NCBI RefSeq assembly: GCF_011516945.1
Contig: NZ_WOTH01000003.1
Location: 62,001-126,000 of the forward strand
DNA length: 64,000 bases
Direction of reading: 5' to 3'
Origin: Acetobacter estunensis
Lineage (GTDB): Bacteria > Pseudomonadota > Alphaproteobacteria > Acetobacterales > Acetobacteraceae
Part shown: one piece after another, positions 33,103 through 41,123 of the stretch
Position numbering within the stretch: position 1 is the stretch's first letter
Layout: every line of letters begins with the position of its first letter
Position numbers and translations under genes: made by a program
The notes under the pieces: generated by a model
What the model was told of the DNA's origin: nothing
Databases searched by the model: none
Seen by the model: the letters and a program-made list of their open reading frames with translations, nothing else

Positions 33103-35369
33103 GATGCCAGCGCCTGATCGTACACAGCTTCCAGACGTTGTGTGCAGGTGTGAATGTCGTGGTTCTGTTCGATATAGACGCGGGCGTTTGCTCCGAAACG
33201 GGTGGCGAGTTCGTCATCCGTCAGCAGCGTGATGAGATGGCGGGTCAGGGCATCGATATCATGCTCCGCAAAGGCGAATCCCGTTTCGCCATCAATCATG
33301 CCTTCCGTTGTACCGCCACTGGCGGAAGTCACCACCGGCACGCCGCTGGCCTGAGCTTCGAGCAGCACAAGAGGCAGTCCCTCCATATCGCCGTTTTCGG
33401 CGGTAATGCTCGGCAGGCAGAACACGCGGGCTTCTTTCATGAACGTTTGCACCGCATCACGGCTGACGGCACCTGCGAAGGTCACGTCTGTCACATTGGC
33501 GGCTTTTCGTTCGAGTGCCGCTCGCTGCGGCCCATCGCCCGCAATGATGAGTCGTGCATCCGGCACGGCATTACGCACCCGTGCGAACGCTTCCAGCAGG
33601 ATGGACGCCCCCTTCTTTTCCACCAGACGGCCTACGAACAGGATCGTGCGGCTGCGCTTGCCCGGTGCGGGTTCGGAGGGCTGAAAACGACGGACGTCGA
33701 TCCCGATATGGCAGATGGAAATCCGATTGGCGGGCAGGCCGCAGCGGATGGCGGCGTCACGGATCGGTCCTGAAACGGCGACGAAGCTGACATGCTTCTG
33801 CCGTGCCAGTCGGGCAAGCCGGCGTGGATAGCTCTTCCACCGACGTCCCCCATGTCCGGCGGCGAACCAGTCCATGTGGGTAGAAATATCCGATCCATGT
33901 AGGGTCACGACCAGCGGCACGCCCAGCCGTTTCGCGACAGGCATGGCTTCCACGCCATCAAAGCCGAAATGGGCGTGGATGAGCTGCGGGGCGAGCGAGC
34001 GGGCAATAGGCATCATGCCCGGATAGGGGCGTTCCAATGTGCGCGCTATCACGCCCTGCACGCGCTGGAGGAAGGTGGCAGAGCCTTGATGTACGGCCAA
34101 GGCGGGAAGACCTTCGAGCGGCAGTTTGCCGATCTCACGTTCGCCGATCAGCACGGCTTTCCAGCGTTTGAGCATCTTTGCCTGATCGCGCACAAATGTT
34201 TCGGAAAGCGGCAGGATTTCCGTGCGGTAAATGGCGACGGTTTTGCCTTCGGTGCGTGCGGCGAGGCGATGTTGCGGGAAGCGCTCCGGCATGAGCAGAC
34301 GGTCCACCACCTCTTTCCACGAAGGAATGTCGATGGTGATGGGTTCGTGGAAAGCTAGAGCGTCCCGGATGGCGGTGACGATCGAGGCCTTGTCGCCCGG
34401 TACGTAGCCAAAGCGTCCCTTCACGGTGCCCACGGCAAATTCCGGGCAGACCGCGGGTTTGCCGAAGAAAGCGAACTGCTTGAGCTTGAGGGACGTATCG
34501 AGGAGGTAGCGCGGTGTATCGGCATCGCGGTAGGGCGCGACGCCAAAGGCAGCGTGCTGCACGTAACCCAGTGTCTGTTCGAACGGCATTTCGTCATGAA
34601 CGACGATGTTGGGATGCTTTTCCAGCGCTTCGGCCGCGCGTCCAGCGCCGATGACATGAAACTCCACGTCCGGGAAGGCTGGGGCGGCAAGGTTGAAAAA
34701 CGATGCATCGAAAAGCATTGAGCCGACCGAGACGCAGGCGGTCTTGCCATTATAGGGCGATGGGCGCGGGCGCTCCATCATGTCGCGATCAATGCCATGC
34801 GGTGCGAAAATGGCGCTTTGCCCGTGGGGCATGCCTTCAAGCAGGAGGGGAGAGGGCAGGCGCACGAGGTCGATCTTGTCGAAATTGCGCGCAAAGTCGC
34901 GACGGATCGTCTCGGCGGATCCAATGACGGAGAGGTCATCGGAGGCGAGATAGACAATGCGGGCTGCGGGGTTCAGTCGTTTCACATCCGCGATGTAAAT
35001 CGGGGACATGCCGGATTCGACGAACACCACGTCCGCTTCTTTTATCCATTTCTTGAGAATGGACGGCATTGTCAGTCTGTAAAACTTGAACATGGCGGCT
35101 TCAAGCGGCCACAGTTTGGAGTTTTTCAGGCGGAAAGGATGCCACAGACCGCGTTGGAGGTAACATTCCACACCGTCCACCACTTCCACATGGTTGGCGT
35201 GTGCGGCCAGATCGGCGCGGGTATCGCCACGATGTTCGGACAGACGGCTCAGCCCGGTGGAATAGAAGCGTGTCGTGCCACGACGGGCCAGTTCGGCAGT
35301 GATGAAATGGACGCTTGCCTTGCGACGCGACCGGAAATCATGCACCGACAGAACAAGAAAGTTGGTCAT
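33099..35369 (-). CDS. Two-domain glycosyltransferase: GumK-like N-domain fused to a GT4 domain
   Basis: A 756-residue protein. Residues 1-375 resemble GumK, the glucuronosyltransferase of xanthan-type gum synthesis: LSVHDFRSRRKASVHFITAEL, ADVVFVESGMSPIYIAD and FAPHGIDRDMM...SVGSMLFDASFFNLAAPAFPDVEFHVIG. A second GT-B unit follows (from AIYRTEILPLSETFVRDQ, about residue 387) with AHFGFDGVEAMPVAKRLGVP, GSDISTH, LFVGRLVEKKGASILLEAF and the retaining GT4 signature EGLPLVLLEAQASGVPVV (E-x7-E). It could add two successive sugars, for instance glucuronic acid then glucose, of the acetan side chain. First gene of a three-gene operon; divergent from the GH5 gene. Confidence 0.88.
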   Translation of the reverse strand: MTNFLVLSVHDFRSRRKASVHFITAELARRGTTRFYSTGLSRLSEHRGDTRADLAAHANHVEVVDGVECYLQRGLWHPFRLKNSKLWPLEAAMFKFYRLTMPSILKKWIKEADVVFVESGMSPIYIADVKRLNPAARIVYLASDDLSVIGSAETIRRDFARNFDKIDLVRLPSPLLLEGMPHGQSAIFAPHGIDRDMMERPRPSPYNGKTACVSVGSMLFDASFFNLAAPAFPDVEFHVIGAGRAAEALEKHPNIVVHDEMPFEQTLGYVQHAAFGVAPYRDADTPRYLLDTSLKLKQFAFFGKPAVCPEFAVGTVKGRFGYVPGDKASIVTAIRDALAFHEPITIDIPSWKEVVDRLLMPERFPQHRLAARTEGKTVAIYRTEILPLSETFVRDQAKMLKRWKAVLIGEREIGKLPLEGLPALAVHQGSATFLQRVQGVIARTLERPYPGMMPIARSLAPQLIHAHFGFDGVEAMPVAKRLGVPLVVTLHGSDISTHMDWFAAGHGGRRWKSYPRRLARLARQKHVSFVAVSGPIRDAAIRCGLPANRISICHIGIDVRRFQPSEPAPGKRSRTILFVGRLVEKKGASILLEAFARVRNAVPDARLIIAGDGPQRAALERKAANVTDVTFAGAVSRDAVQTFMKEARVFCLPSITAENGDMEGLPLVLLEAQASGVPVVTSASGGTTEGMIDGETGFAFAEHDIDALTRHLITLLTDDELATRFGANARVYIEQNHDIHTCTQRLEAVYDQALAS

Positions 35370-35558
35370 CAGGGTGCGCGCCTCCGTGCTGCGTCAGGTT
35401 TGCGATCGGTGCGGGATGATCGCGTTTAACGGCTTGTTTATCAACGGGGCAATCTCACGGAAACGCGCAGGGCTGCTGTGGGGTTGAATAATTCATCCGA
35501 GCCAGTGGAGGCAGCGGGTGAAAGACGTGACCATGAAAAGCGGAAAAGGAAGCTGAAC
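35370..35558. promoter_or_regulatory. Divergent promoter region, glycosyltransferase operon / GH5
   Basis: The 189 bases between the two start codons should hold both promoters. I see no confident -35/-10 pair and no convincing inverted repeat. The GH5 frame is open upstream from 35478, but the signal peptide favours the later start. Confidence 0.35.
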
Positions 35559-36593
35559 ATGCGCCTCCATGACATTCTCGCGCTTGTGGCTCTGGGCGGT
35601 CTCACGTTGGGAGCGACTGCTGCGGAGGCAGCGACGCCACGGGGCGGCGTCAATCTAGCGGGACCGGGATTTGCATCGGGAAAGATTCCCGGTCGATTGA
35701 ACTGGGACTACATGTTCCCCAAACAGGGGGAGATTGAGTACTACACGCAGCAGGGCATGAGCCTGTTCCGCCTGCCCATCCTGTGGGAACGCATCCAGCC
35801 GCAGCTTTCGGGAAAGCTGGATGCCGCCTATCTCCGGGAGGTGAAGGATTTCGTCGAAGCTTCACGAAAAGCGGGTGCTGAGGTCATTCTCGACATCCAC
35901 AATTATGGCAAGTTCCACGGGAAATTTATTGGCACCCCGGATGTGCCGACAGCGGCCTTTGTCGATCTTTGGGTGCGGCTGGGGCGTGAGTTCGGGCGCG
36001 ACCGGCACGTTCTGTTCGATCTGATGAATGAGCCGCAGCAGGGCTCGGCGGACGAATGGGTGGACATCCAGCAAGCTGTCATCGATGGGCTACGCAAGGC
36101 GGGAGTGAAAAACCGCATCATTGTCTCCGGCGTGAAATGGGACGGTGCCCATAATTTCGAGAAGGACAATGGCGCGGCGCTCGCGCGTTTGCATGATCCG
36201 GTGCGACCGTTGCTCTATCAGGCCCACCAGTATTTCGATGCGGACTCTTCAGGGCGTTCGCCCAACTGCATCCCGCAGGATCAGGTGGTGGGCAAGCTCT
36301 CGCCGTTTGTCGATTGGCTGAAGACGCATCATGCGCAGGGGATTCTGGGTGAGTTCGGTGTTAGTCAGACGCCGGAATGTCTGGCGGACCTGAAGGCGGC
36401 CATGACGTATCTCCATGCTCAGCCGGACGTGATCTACGGTTGGACCTATTGGGCGGGCGGACCGCTGTGGGGGCCTTACATGTATTCCATCGAGCCTGCC
36501 AAAGACGGCACGGAGAAGCCACAGATGGACGTGCTGCGGCCATTTCTTGCGACGAAAGGGCATGCGGGTTCACGTCACCATTCGGCTCCCTGA
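35559..36593 (+). CDS. Glycoside hydrolase family 5 (endoglucanase-type), secreted
   Basis: A 344-residue protein from ATG 35559 with AAGGA upstream and a signal peptide (MRLHDILALVALGGLTLGATAAEA). The frame is open upstream from 35478. The TIM-barrel has FRLPILWERIQP, EVILDIHNYGKFHG, the acid/base glutamate Glu158 in LMNEP, HQYFDADSSG and the nucleophile Glu265 in ILGEFG. GH5 enzymes cut beta-glucans; in this cluster it may trim or release exopolysaccharide, or process cellulose. It faces away from the glycosyltransferase operon. Secreted or periplasmic. Length and motifs complete. Confidence 0.93.
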   Translation: MRLHDILALVALGGLTLGATAAEAATPRGGVNLAGPGFASGKIPGRLNWDYMFPKQGEIEYYTQQGMSLFRLPILWERIQPQLSGKLDAAYLREVKDFVEASRKAGAEVILDIHNYGKFHGKFIGTPDVPTAAFVDLWVRLGREFGRDRHVLFDLMNEPQQGSADEWVDIQQAVIDGLRKAGVKNRIIVSGVKWDGAHNFEKDNGAALARLHDPVRPLLYQAHQYFDADSSGRSPNCIPQDQVVGKLSPFVDWLKTHHAQGILGEFGVSQTPECLADLKAAMTYLHAQPDVIYGWTYWAGGPLWGPYMYSIEPAKDGTEKPQMDVLRPFLATKGHAGSRHHSAP

Positions 36594-36606
36594 CATGACG
36601 CTGCCT

Positions 36607-36634
36607 CTTGCAACCGGCTGATCGCGCGCCATAT
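36607..36634 (+). promoter_or_regulatory. Candidate RpoH (sigma-32) promoter of hsp20
   Basis: CTTG at 36607-36610, a 17-base spacer, then GCCATAT at 36628-36634. This is close to the alphaproteobacterial heat-shock consensus and has the same spacing as the clpB candidate. It lies about 65 bases before the hsp20 start codon. Confidence 0.6.
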
Positions 36635-36699
36635 CCAGCAAATGGGCGGTTGCCGTTGCGGGGCCGTCCCCACTGTCTCGCTCACAGGGAGGAGGCTGC

Positions 36700-37209
36700 A
36701 TGTCAGGCAGAGTGTTTGGATCACCCATGTTTCTCGGGTTCGATCATCTTGAGACTATGCTCGAACGGGCGTCCAAAACGTCCGGGGATGGATATCCGCC
36801 CTACAACATCGAACAGATCGGGCCGTCCACACTGCGGATCACGCTAGCGGTGGCGGGCTTTACGATGGACGATCTTCAGATCACTCAGGAAGACAATCAA
36901 CTCGTCATCCGTGGGCGTCAGACCGAGGATTTTCAGGGACGTGTGTTCCTGCATCGTGGCATCGCCTCGCGCCAGTTTCAGAAGTCCTTTGTGTTGGCGG
37001 AAGGGATCGACATCGGTGGCGCGTGGCTGGATAACGGGCTTCTCAATATCGATCTTTACCGTCCGCAGCCGGAAGTGCGCGTGAGGCGAATTGATATTCG
37101 CGCGGGGAGTGCGAACGGTCCGGCCGGGCGCGCCAGTGGGGTGAATGGCAGCGGGATCACTCCTGCGACGACTGTTCCCAAGACGGTGCGGAGCATTGGG
37201 GACGAGTGA
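36700..37209 (+). CDS. Small heat-shock protein, Hsp20/IbpA family
   Basis: A 169-residue holdase chaperone. It has the N-terminal VFGSPMFLGFDHLETMLER seen in class A alphaproteobacterial small Hsps, the alpha-crystallin domain (PYNIEQIGPSTLRITLAVAGF, DLQITQEDNQLVIRGRQ, FLHRGIASRQFQKSFVLAEGI) and the GLLNIDL strand. The C-terminal tail is glycine/serine-rich. It prevents aggregation of unfolding proteins, handing them to DnaK and ClpB. Start follows AGGGAGGAGG. A candidate heat-shock promoter precedes it and a terminator follows, so it is a one-gene unit. Confidence 0.95.
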   Translation: MSGRVFGSPMFLGFDHLETMLERASKTSGDGYPPYNIEQIGPSTLRITLAVAGFTMDDLQITQEDNQLVIRGRQTEDFQGRVFLHRGIASRQFQKSFVLAEGIDIGGAWLDNGLLNIDLYRPQPEVRVRRIDIRAGSANGPAGRASGVNGSGITPATTVPKTVRSIGDE

Positions 37210-37217
37210 AGAGAATG

Positions 37218-37263
37218 CACGCTCATCTTTGTTGGGAAACACCAAAGGTGAGCGTGACTTTTT
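37218..37263 (+). terminator. Intrinsic terminator after hsp20
   Basis: A 14-bp stem with one wobble (37218-37231 with 37243-37256) and an 11-base loop, then ACTTTTT. It starts 9 bases after the hsp20 stop and marks the left edge of the AT-rich islet. Confidence 0.88.
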
Positions 37264-37268
37264 AAGGG

Positions 37269-37975
37269 TTATTCAAGGATTGCAATCCCAAGTCCCAAGA
37301 ACTTCTTTCCTGTGCGTGTGATGACTTCATCATATTGTTCTGTGAAAGCCCCTGTTTTGCGGTCCGGCAATATAGAGGTTATTAAATTCCAGATATTTTT
37401 TACGCCGACGCAGGCATCGCTGATGACGTCGTGTAAAGCAAGATACTTTGCATGATTTTTGGTGGCGATATAATCGTGAAGACAACCCTCTGTGCTATGG
37501 TCGCCATCAATGAGAACAAGATCCCATTGACGGGATTGTAGTTCAGAAATGCTTTCCTCTGAACGGCTCGATGAGATTAAGTATTTTGTGTTTTCGTGAG
37601 AGTGGCAATAATTCTGCATGATATCGCTTCGTGCGATGTCGATAGCGAGAGCGCTTTCAATAGGATTAAATCGTTTTAGGTATTCGAGTGTTATAATAAA
37701 CGTTCCGCCATGACGGCAGCCGATTTCCGCGTAAGATTTTATGTTTTTCTTTGATAGGGACATAAGGTATTTCGAGAATTGCTTAGGGTATTGCCATGCC
37801 CACACCATGGAAGAAGACTGACAGGAAATTCTTCCAAAATTTCGTTGTTGAATCCAAGAGTGGGAAGCATAACATGTTCAATATAAGCGGCGTCTTGTAA
37901 TTTTTCGAAAGGAATTTCTTGAATAAAGCGAATCGTACCTTCAATATCACCAGAAGGTAAAGGTGTAATATTCAT
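37269..37975 (-). pseudogene. Frameshifted class I SAM-dependent methyltransferase
   Basis: Two overlapping minus-strand frames read as one interrupted gene. The first (37975 to 37739, from MNITPLPSGDIEGTIRFIQE) continues as PTLGFNNEILEEFP and then drifts into a nonsense tail. The second (37808 to 37269) opens with VWAWQYPKQFSKYLMSLSKK and holds the methyltransferase core YAEIGCRHGGTFIITLEYL, LAIDIARSDIMQ and WDLVLIDGDHSTEGCLHDY. A one- or two-base indel around 37795-37830 explains the break. About 38 percent GC, well below the flanks, suggests transfer. A sequencing error or programmed shift is not excluded. The natural substrate is unknown; sugar or lipid methylation is possible. Confidence 0.75.
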
Positions 37976-38141
37976 TTATGTGCACCGTTCGTAGTAGAGA
38001 AAGAAAATCGAAGAATGTTCGATGCCTTTTAATATGTTTGGAATTGTATAATAATTATTTAAATATACTAAAATTCTCGTATAACTTGAAAGTAAACGAA
38101 AGGCTCCCGGATATTGTGGGGATTATATCCGGGAAAATCTC
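37976..38141. other. AT-rich spacer right of the methyltransferase
   Basis: About 165 bases of unusually AT-rich DNA containing the probable methyltransferase promoter and the hpf terminator hairpin. No gene is recognised. Confidence 0.5.
38106..38133 (-). terminator. Terminator hairpin of hpf
   Basis: A perfect 9-bp stem (CCCGGATAT at 38106-38114 with ATATCCGGG at 38125-38133) and a 10-base loop, 9 bases after the hpf stop. On the minus strand it is followed by AGCCTTTCG, so a weak T-run. Confidence 0.7.
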
Positions 38142-38744
38142 TTATTTTGAGCCCGGTTCCACCCAGCCGATATTCCCGTCATCACGTCGGTAAACGATGT
38201 TGATCGCGCCACTGGCGCTATTGCGAAAGACCAGCAAATGGCGATCCGCCAAATCTAACCGCATGACGGCTTCGCTCACCGTAAGGTATGCGATCTCAGT
38301 GGGTTGTTCTGCGATGACGGTTGCGAAGGCGGTTTCTGTTTCCTTGTCGGCCAGAAGCTCTGTGCCAGTGTCGGCGACTGGAGACTCGCTTTGCTGCTGC
38401 AGCACGTAGGTCCGCCCGATTTCAGGCGTGTGGCGTGGCGCGGATCCGCGCGCGTGAGAGGTCACCCGCTTCCGATAGCGGCGCAGGCGTTTGGCGATGT
38501 GTTCGGCCGCGTCATCGAAAGCACTGTGGGCATCGGCCGCTTCGCCTTCGCCGCGCAGCGTCAGGCCGCGTCCGGCATGAACGTTGATGTCGCAGGTGAA
38601 AAAGGCGCGAGCCTTGCTGAATGTCACGCTGGCGTCGAATGCGTCATCGAAATATCGGTTCGCGATATTTCCAAGGTGGGATGTGACGCGCTCCTTAAGT
38701 GCAGCCGAGAGATCGATCTGTTTGCCGGAAACGTGAATCTGCAT
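38142..38744 (-). CDS. hpf: Ribosome hibernation promoting factor, long form
   Basis: A 200-residue protein. The N-terminal RaiA/HPF domain (MQIHVSGKQIDLSAALKERV, then DASVTFSKARAFFTCDINVHAG) binds the decoding site. The C-terminal domain (ETEIAYLTVSEAVMRLDLADRHLLVFRNSASGAINIVYRRDDGNIGWVEP) drives 100S ribosome dimer formation. Long HPF promotes ribosome hibernation in stationary phase. It follows rpoN with 65 bases between, the usual order in Alphaproteobacteria. Confidence 0.95.
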   Translation of the reverse strand: MQIHVSGKQIDLSAALKERVTSHLGNIANRYFDDAFDASVTFSKARAFFTCDINVHAGRGLTLRGEGEAADAHSAFDDAAEHIAKRLRRYRKRVTSHARGSAPRHTPEIGRTYVLQQQSESPVADTGTELLADKETETAFATVIAEQPTEIAYLTVSEAVMRLDLADRHLLVFRNSASGAINIVYRRDDGNIGWVEPGSK

Positions 38745-38809
38745 TCTGACGGGCTCCTTGTCCTTGAGGAAACCTGTCGCCTGAAGCCTGTGACGACGCC
38801 CGTGCGCCG

Positions 38810-40306
38810 TCAGGCGGAGGCGGCTTTCTTCCGTTTGCGCTGCACGGAACTTTCGATGTGCAACGCTTCCCGGTATTTGGCCACGGTTCGGCGGGCGATG
38901 TCCACGCCTTCCTTGCGAAGGTTTCGCACGATGTCGTCATCCGACAGGACGGCTGTCCTATCCTCGGCATCGATCAGACGGCGTATGCGGAAACGTATTG
39001 CTTCTGCACTGTGATTTTCTTTTCCACGCTGCCCTTTCAGAGCTGTTGTGAAAAAGTATTTCATCTCCAGAAGACCGCGTGGAGTTGCAACATATTTGCC
39101 AGCCGTAGCGCGGCTTACAGTACTTTCATGCAGTCCTGTCTCTTCAGCAATCTCGCGCATGGTGAGAGGAACAAGACCGATTGCACCGTGTTCCAGAAAA
39201 GCAGCCTGTCGTCTCATTATTTCTCTCGCCACCTTGAGCAGTGTGCGCTCTTTTTGCTCGAGTGCCTTGAGAAGCCATGAGGCGTGCGAAATCTTTTCCT
39301 TGAGAAAGCCCTTGTCGTTCGCACGTAAGCTGCGGAAAGCACGCTGCTGAAGGCCCGTATCGATCCGCAGGCGGGGAAGGGCCTCATCGTTCAGATCGAC
39401 GCGCCACACACCATCGGGCTGTTGACGCACAATGACGTCCGGTATGCGCACGATCATGCCCAGCCTGTCCGGCTCGAAGCCGGGCTTGGGGTCGAGATGC
39501 TGCAGTTCCGTGAGCATGTCCGCCAGATCGGCTTCATCCACTCCGCACAGGGCGGGCAACTGGGTGGTTTTGTGGTGCGCGATCAGATCGAGATGATCGA
39601 GCAGAATCTCCATCGCGGGATCGAGGTGATTGCGGGCTGCCAGTTGTGCGGCAAGACACTCACGCAGGGATGTGGCGAACAGCCCCGGCGGGTCGAATTG
39701 CGTCATCATCAAGTGACGCACGACCTCCAGATCCTCGTGAGATACGTCCAGCATCCGGGCCAGTTCCACAGGTACGGTGCAAAGACGTCCGGCGGGATCG
39801 AGATCGGCCAGAAGTGCCGCGCCAATCAGCTTTTGCACGGGAGAAAAGGATACGGTCAGGCGCAATTGTTCTGCCAGACGGTCATGCAGGGAAAGCGCGG
39901 CGGGAGGATCGGGCATTGTGTCGCCGGAGAGAGAAGCCGTCGTGCGCCAATCACGTGGGGCACTCTCGGTGGTCCATGTGTCGTCGAAGCCTGCTCCTTC
40001 AGCAATGGTGGCAGGCTCCGTATCCAGCGCTGCGTCTCCGATGAGTGTATCGGCGGCGCAGGTGGTGCTGTCTGGGAAAGCGGAAGTTTTTGGCGGAGAA
40101 AGTGTCTGGTCCGGGGCGGGGCGCTCGGCCGGAAAAGGTGCGTCTTCCACGCGCGTGAGCAAGGGATTGTCCAGAAGCTCCTGCTCGACCAACTCGTTTA
40201 CTTCCGCGCTGGTCATTTGCAGGATGCGGATCGCCAGACGCAACTGGGGCGTCATGACGAGGTTGTGCGTTTGCTGGAGCTGAAGTCTCGGTCGTGCTGC
40301 GGCCAT
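38810..40306 (-). CDS. rpoN: RNA polymerase sigma-54 factor
   Basis: A 498-residue sigma factor. Region I carries the glutamine-rich LQLQQTHNLVMTPQLRLAIRILQM that contacts activators, then DNP-type LVEQELLDNPLL. An acidic, low-conservation region II follows, then region III with the core-binding VWRVDLNDEALPRLRI and the RpoN box ARRTVAKYREALHI near residue 475. It directs transcription from -24/-12 promoters with enhancer-binding activators; nitrogen metabolism is the classical target. It lies 11 bases after lptB, so the lpt operon likely transcribes it. Confidence 0.98.
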   Translation of the reverse strand: MAAARPRLQLQQTHNLVMTPQLRLAIRILQMTSAEVNELVEQELLDNPLLTRVEDAPFPAERPAPDQTLSPPKTSAFPDSTTCAADTLIGDAALDTEPATIAEGAGFDDTWTTESAPRDWRTTASLSGDTMPDPPAALSLHDRLAEQLRLTVSFSPVQKLIGAALLADLDPAGRLCTVPVELARMLDVSHEDLEVVRHLMMTQFDPPGLFATSLRECLAAQLAARNHLDPAMEILLDHLDLIAHHKTTQLPALCGVDEADLADMLTELQHLDPKPGFEPDRLGMIVRIPDVIVRQQPDGVWRVDLNDEALPRLRIDTGLQQRAFRSLRANDKGFLKEKISHASWLLKALEQKERTLLKVAREIMRRQAAFLEHGAIGLVPLTMREIAEETGLHESTVSRATAGKYVATPRGLLEMKYFFTTALKGQRGKENHSAEAIRFRIRRLIDAEDRTAVLSDDDIVRNLRKEGVDIARRTVAKYREALHIESSVQRKRKKAASA

Positions 40307-40317
40307 AAGGCCGGAGA

Positions 40318-41121
40318 TTAGAGGGTGAAACTTTCTCCAAGGTACACGCGGCGCACGTCCTCGTGGGCCACGATCTCTTCGGGCAGGCCCTGCATCAGCA
40401 CCTGACCGCCGTGCATGATATAGGCGCGGTCGATCACTTCCAGCGTTTCACGCACGTTGTGATCGGTGATCAGCACGCCGATGCCGCGATCCTTCAGATG
40501 TGAGACCAGATCGCGGATTTCGCCCACGGCAATGGGATCGATGCCCGCCAGCGGTTCATCCAGAAGGATGTAGTTCGGCTGACTGGCCAGTGCGCGCGCA
40601 ATTTCCAGACGACGACGTTCGCCGCCCGAAAGGGCAAGGGAGGGTGAGCGGCGCAGATGCGAGATGCCGAATTCCCCCAACAGACCGTCCAGCATGGCAT
40701 CGCGCTTGTTAGGGTCCGACTCGACCACCTCCAACGCGGCCATGATGTTCTGCTCGACATTGAGGCCACGGAAGATGCTGGCTTCCTGCGGCAGATAGCC
40801 GATGCCCAGACGGGCACGGCGATACATGGGCAGGCGCGTGATGTCCGCACCATCGAGCGTGATGGAGCCGGTGTCGGGCTGCACAAGCCCCACGATCATA
40901 TAGAAGCTGGTGGTCTTGCCCGCGCCGTTCGGCCCAAGCAGTCCGACGGCCTCGCCGCGATGAACCTCAATCGAGACGTTCCGGACGACCTCGCGTTTTT
41001 TGTAGGATTTGCCGATCCCGTCCGCGAACAGGCCGTGGGCGCGGTCCCGCAGGATGGGGGTGTCCACGCCCGGACGAAGGTCGGTCTGCATGAAATCGGG
41101 GGCGAAGTCCTGCTCGTTCAT
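40318..41121 (-). CDS. lptB: LPS export ABC transporter ATP-binding protein LptB
   Basis: A 267-residue ABC ATPase powering LPS extraction from the inner membrane by LptFG. Walker A is GLLGPNGAGKTTSFYM, the Q-loop QEASIF, signature LSGGERRRLEIARAL, Walker B YILLDEPLAGIDP and H-loop VLITDHNVRETLEV. The 25-residue N-terminal extension before the ABC domain is longer than in E. coli. It follows lptA by 2 bases. LptF, LptG and LptD/E must be elsewhere. Confidence 0.97.
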   Translation of the reverse strand: MNEQDFAPDFMQTDLRPGVDTPILRDRAHGLFADGIGKSYKKREVVRNVSIEVHRGEAVGLLGPNGAGKTTSFYMIVGLVQPDTGSITLDGADITRLPMYRRARLGIGYLPQEASIFRGLNVEQNIMAALEVVESDPNKRDAMLDGLLGEFGISHLRRSPSLALSGGERRRLEIARALASQPNYILLDEPLAGIDPIAVGEIRDLVSHLKDRGIGVLITDHNVRETLEVIDRAYIMHGGQVLMQGLPEEIVAHEDVRRVYLGESFTL

Positions 41122-41123
41122 CC

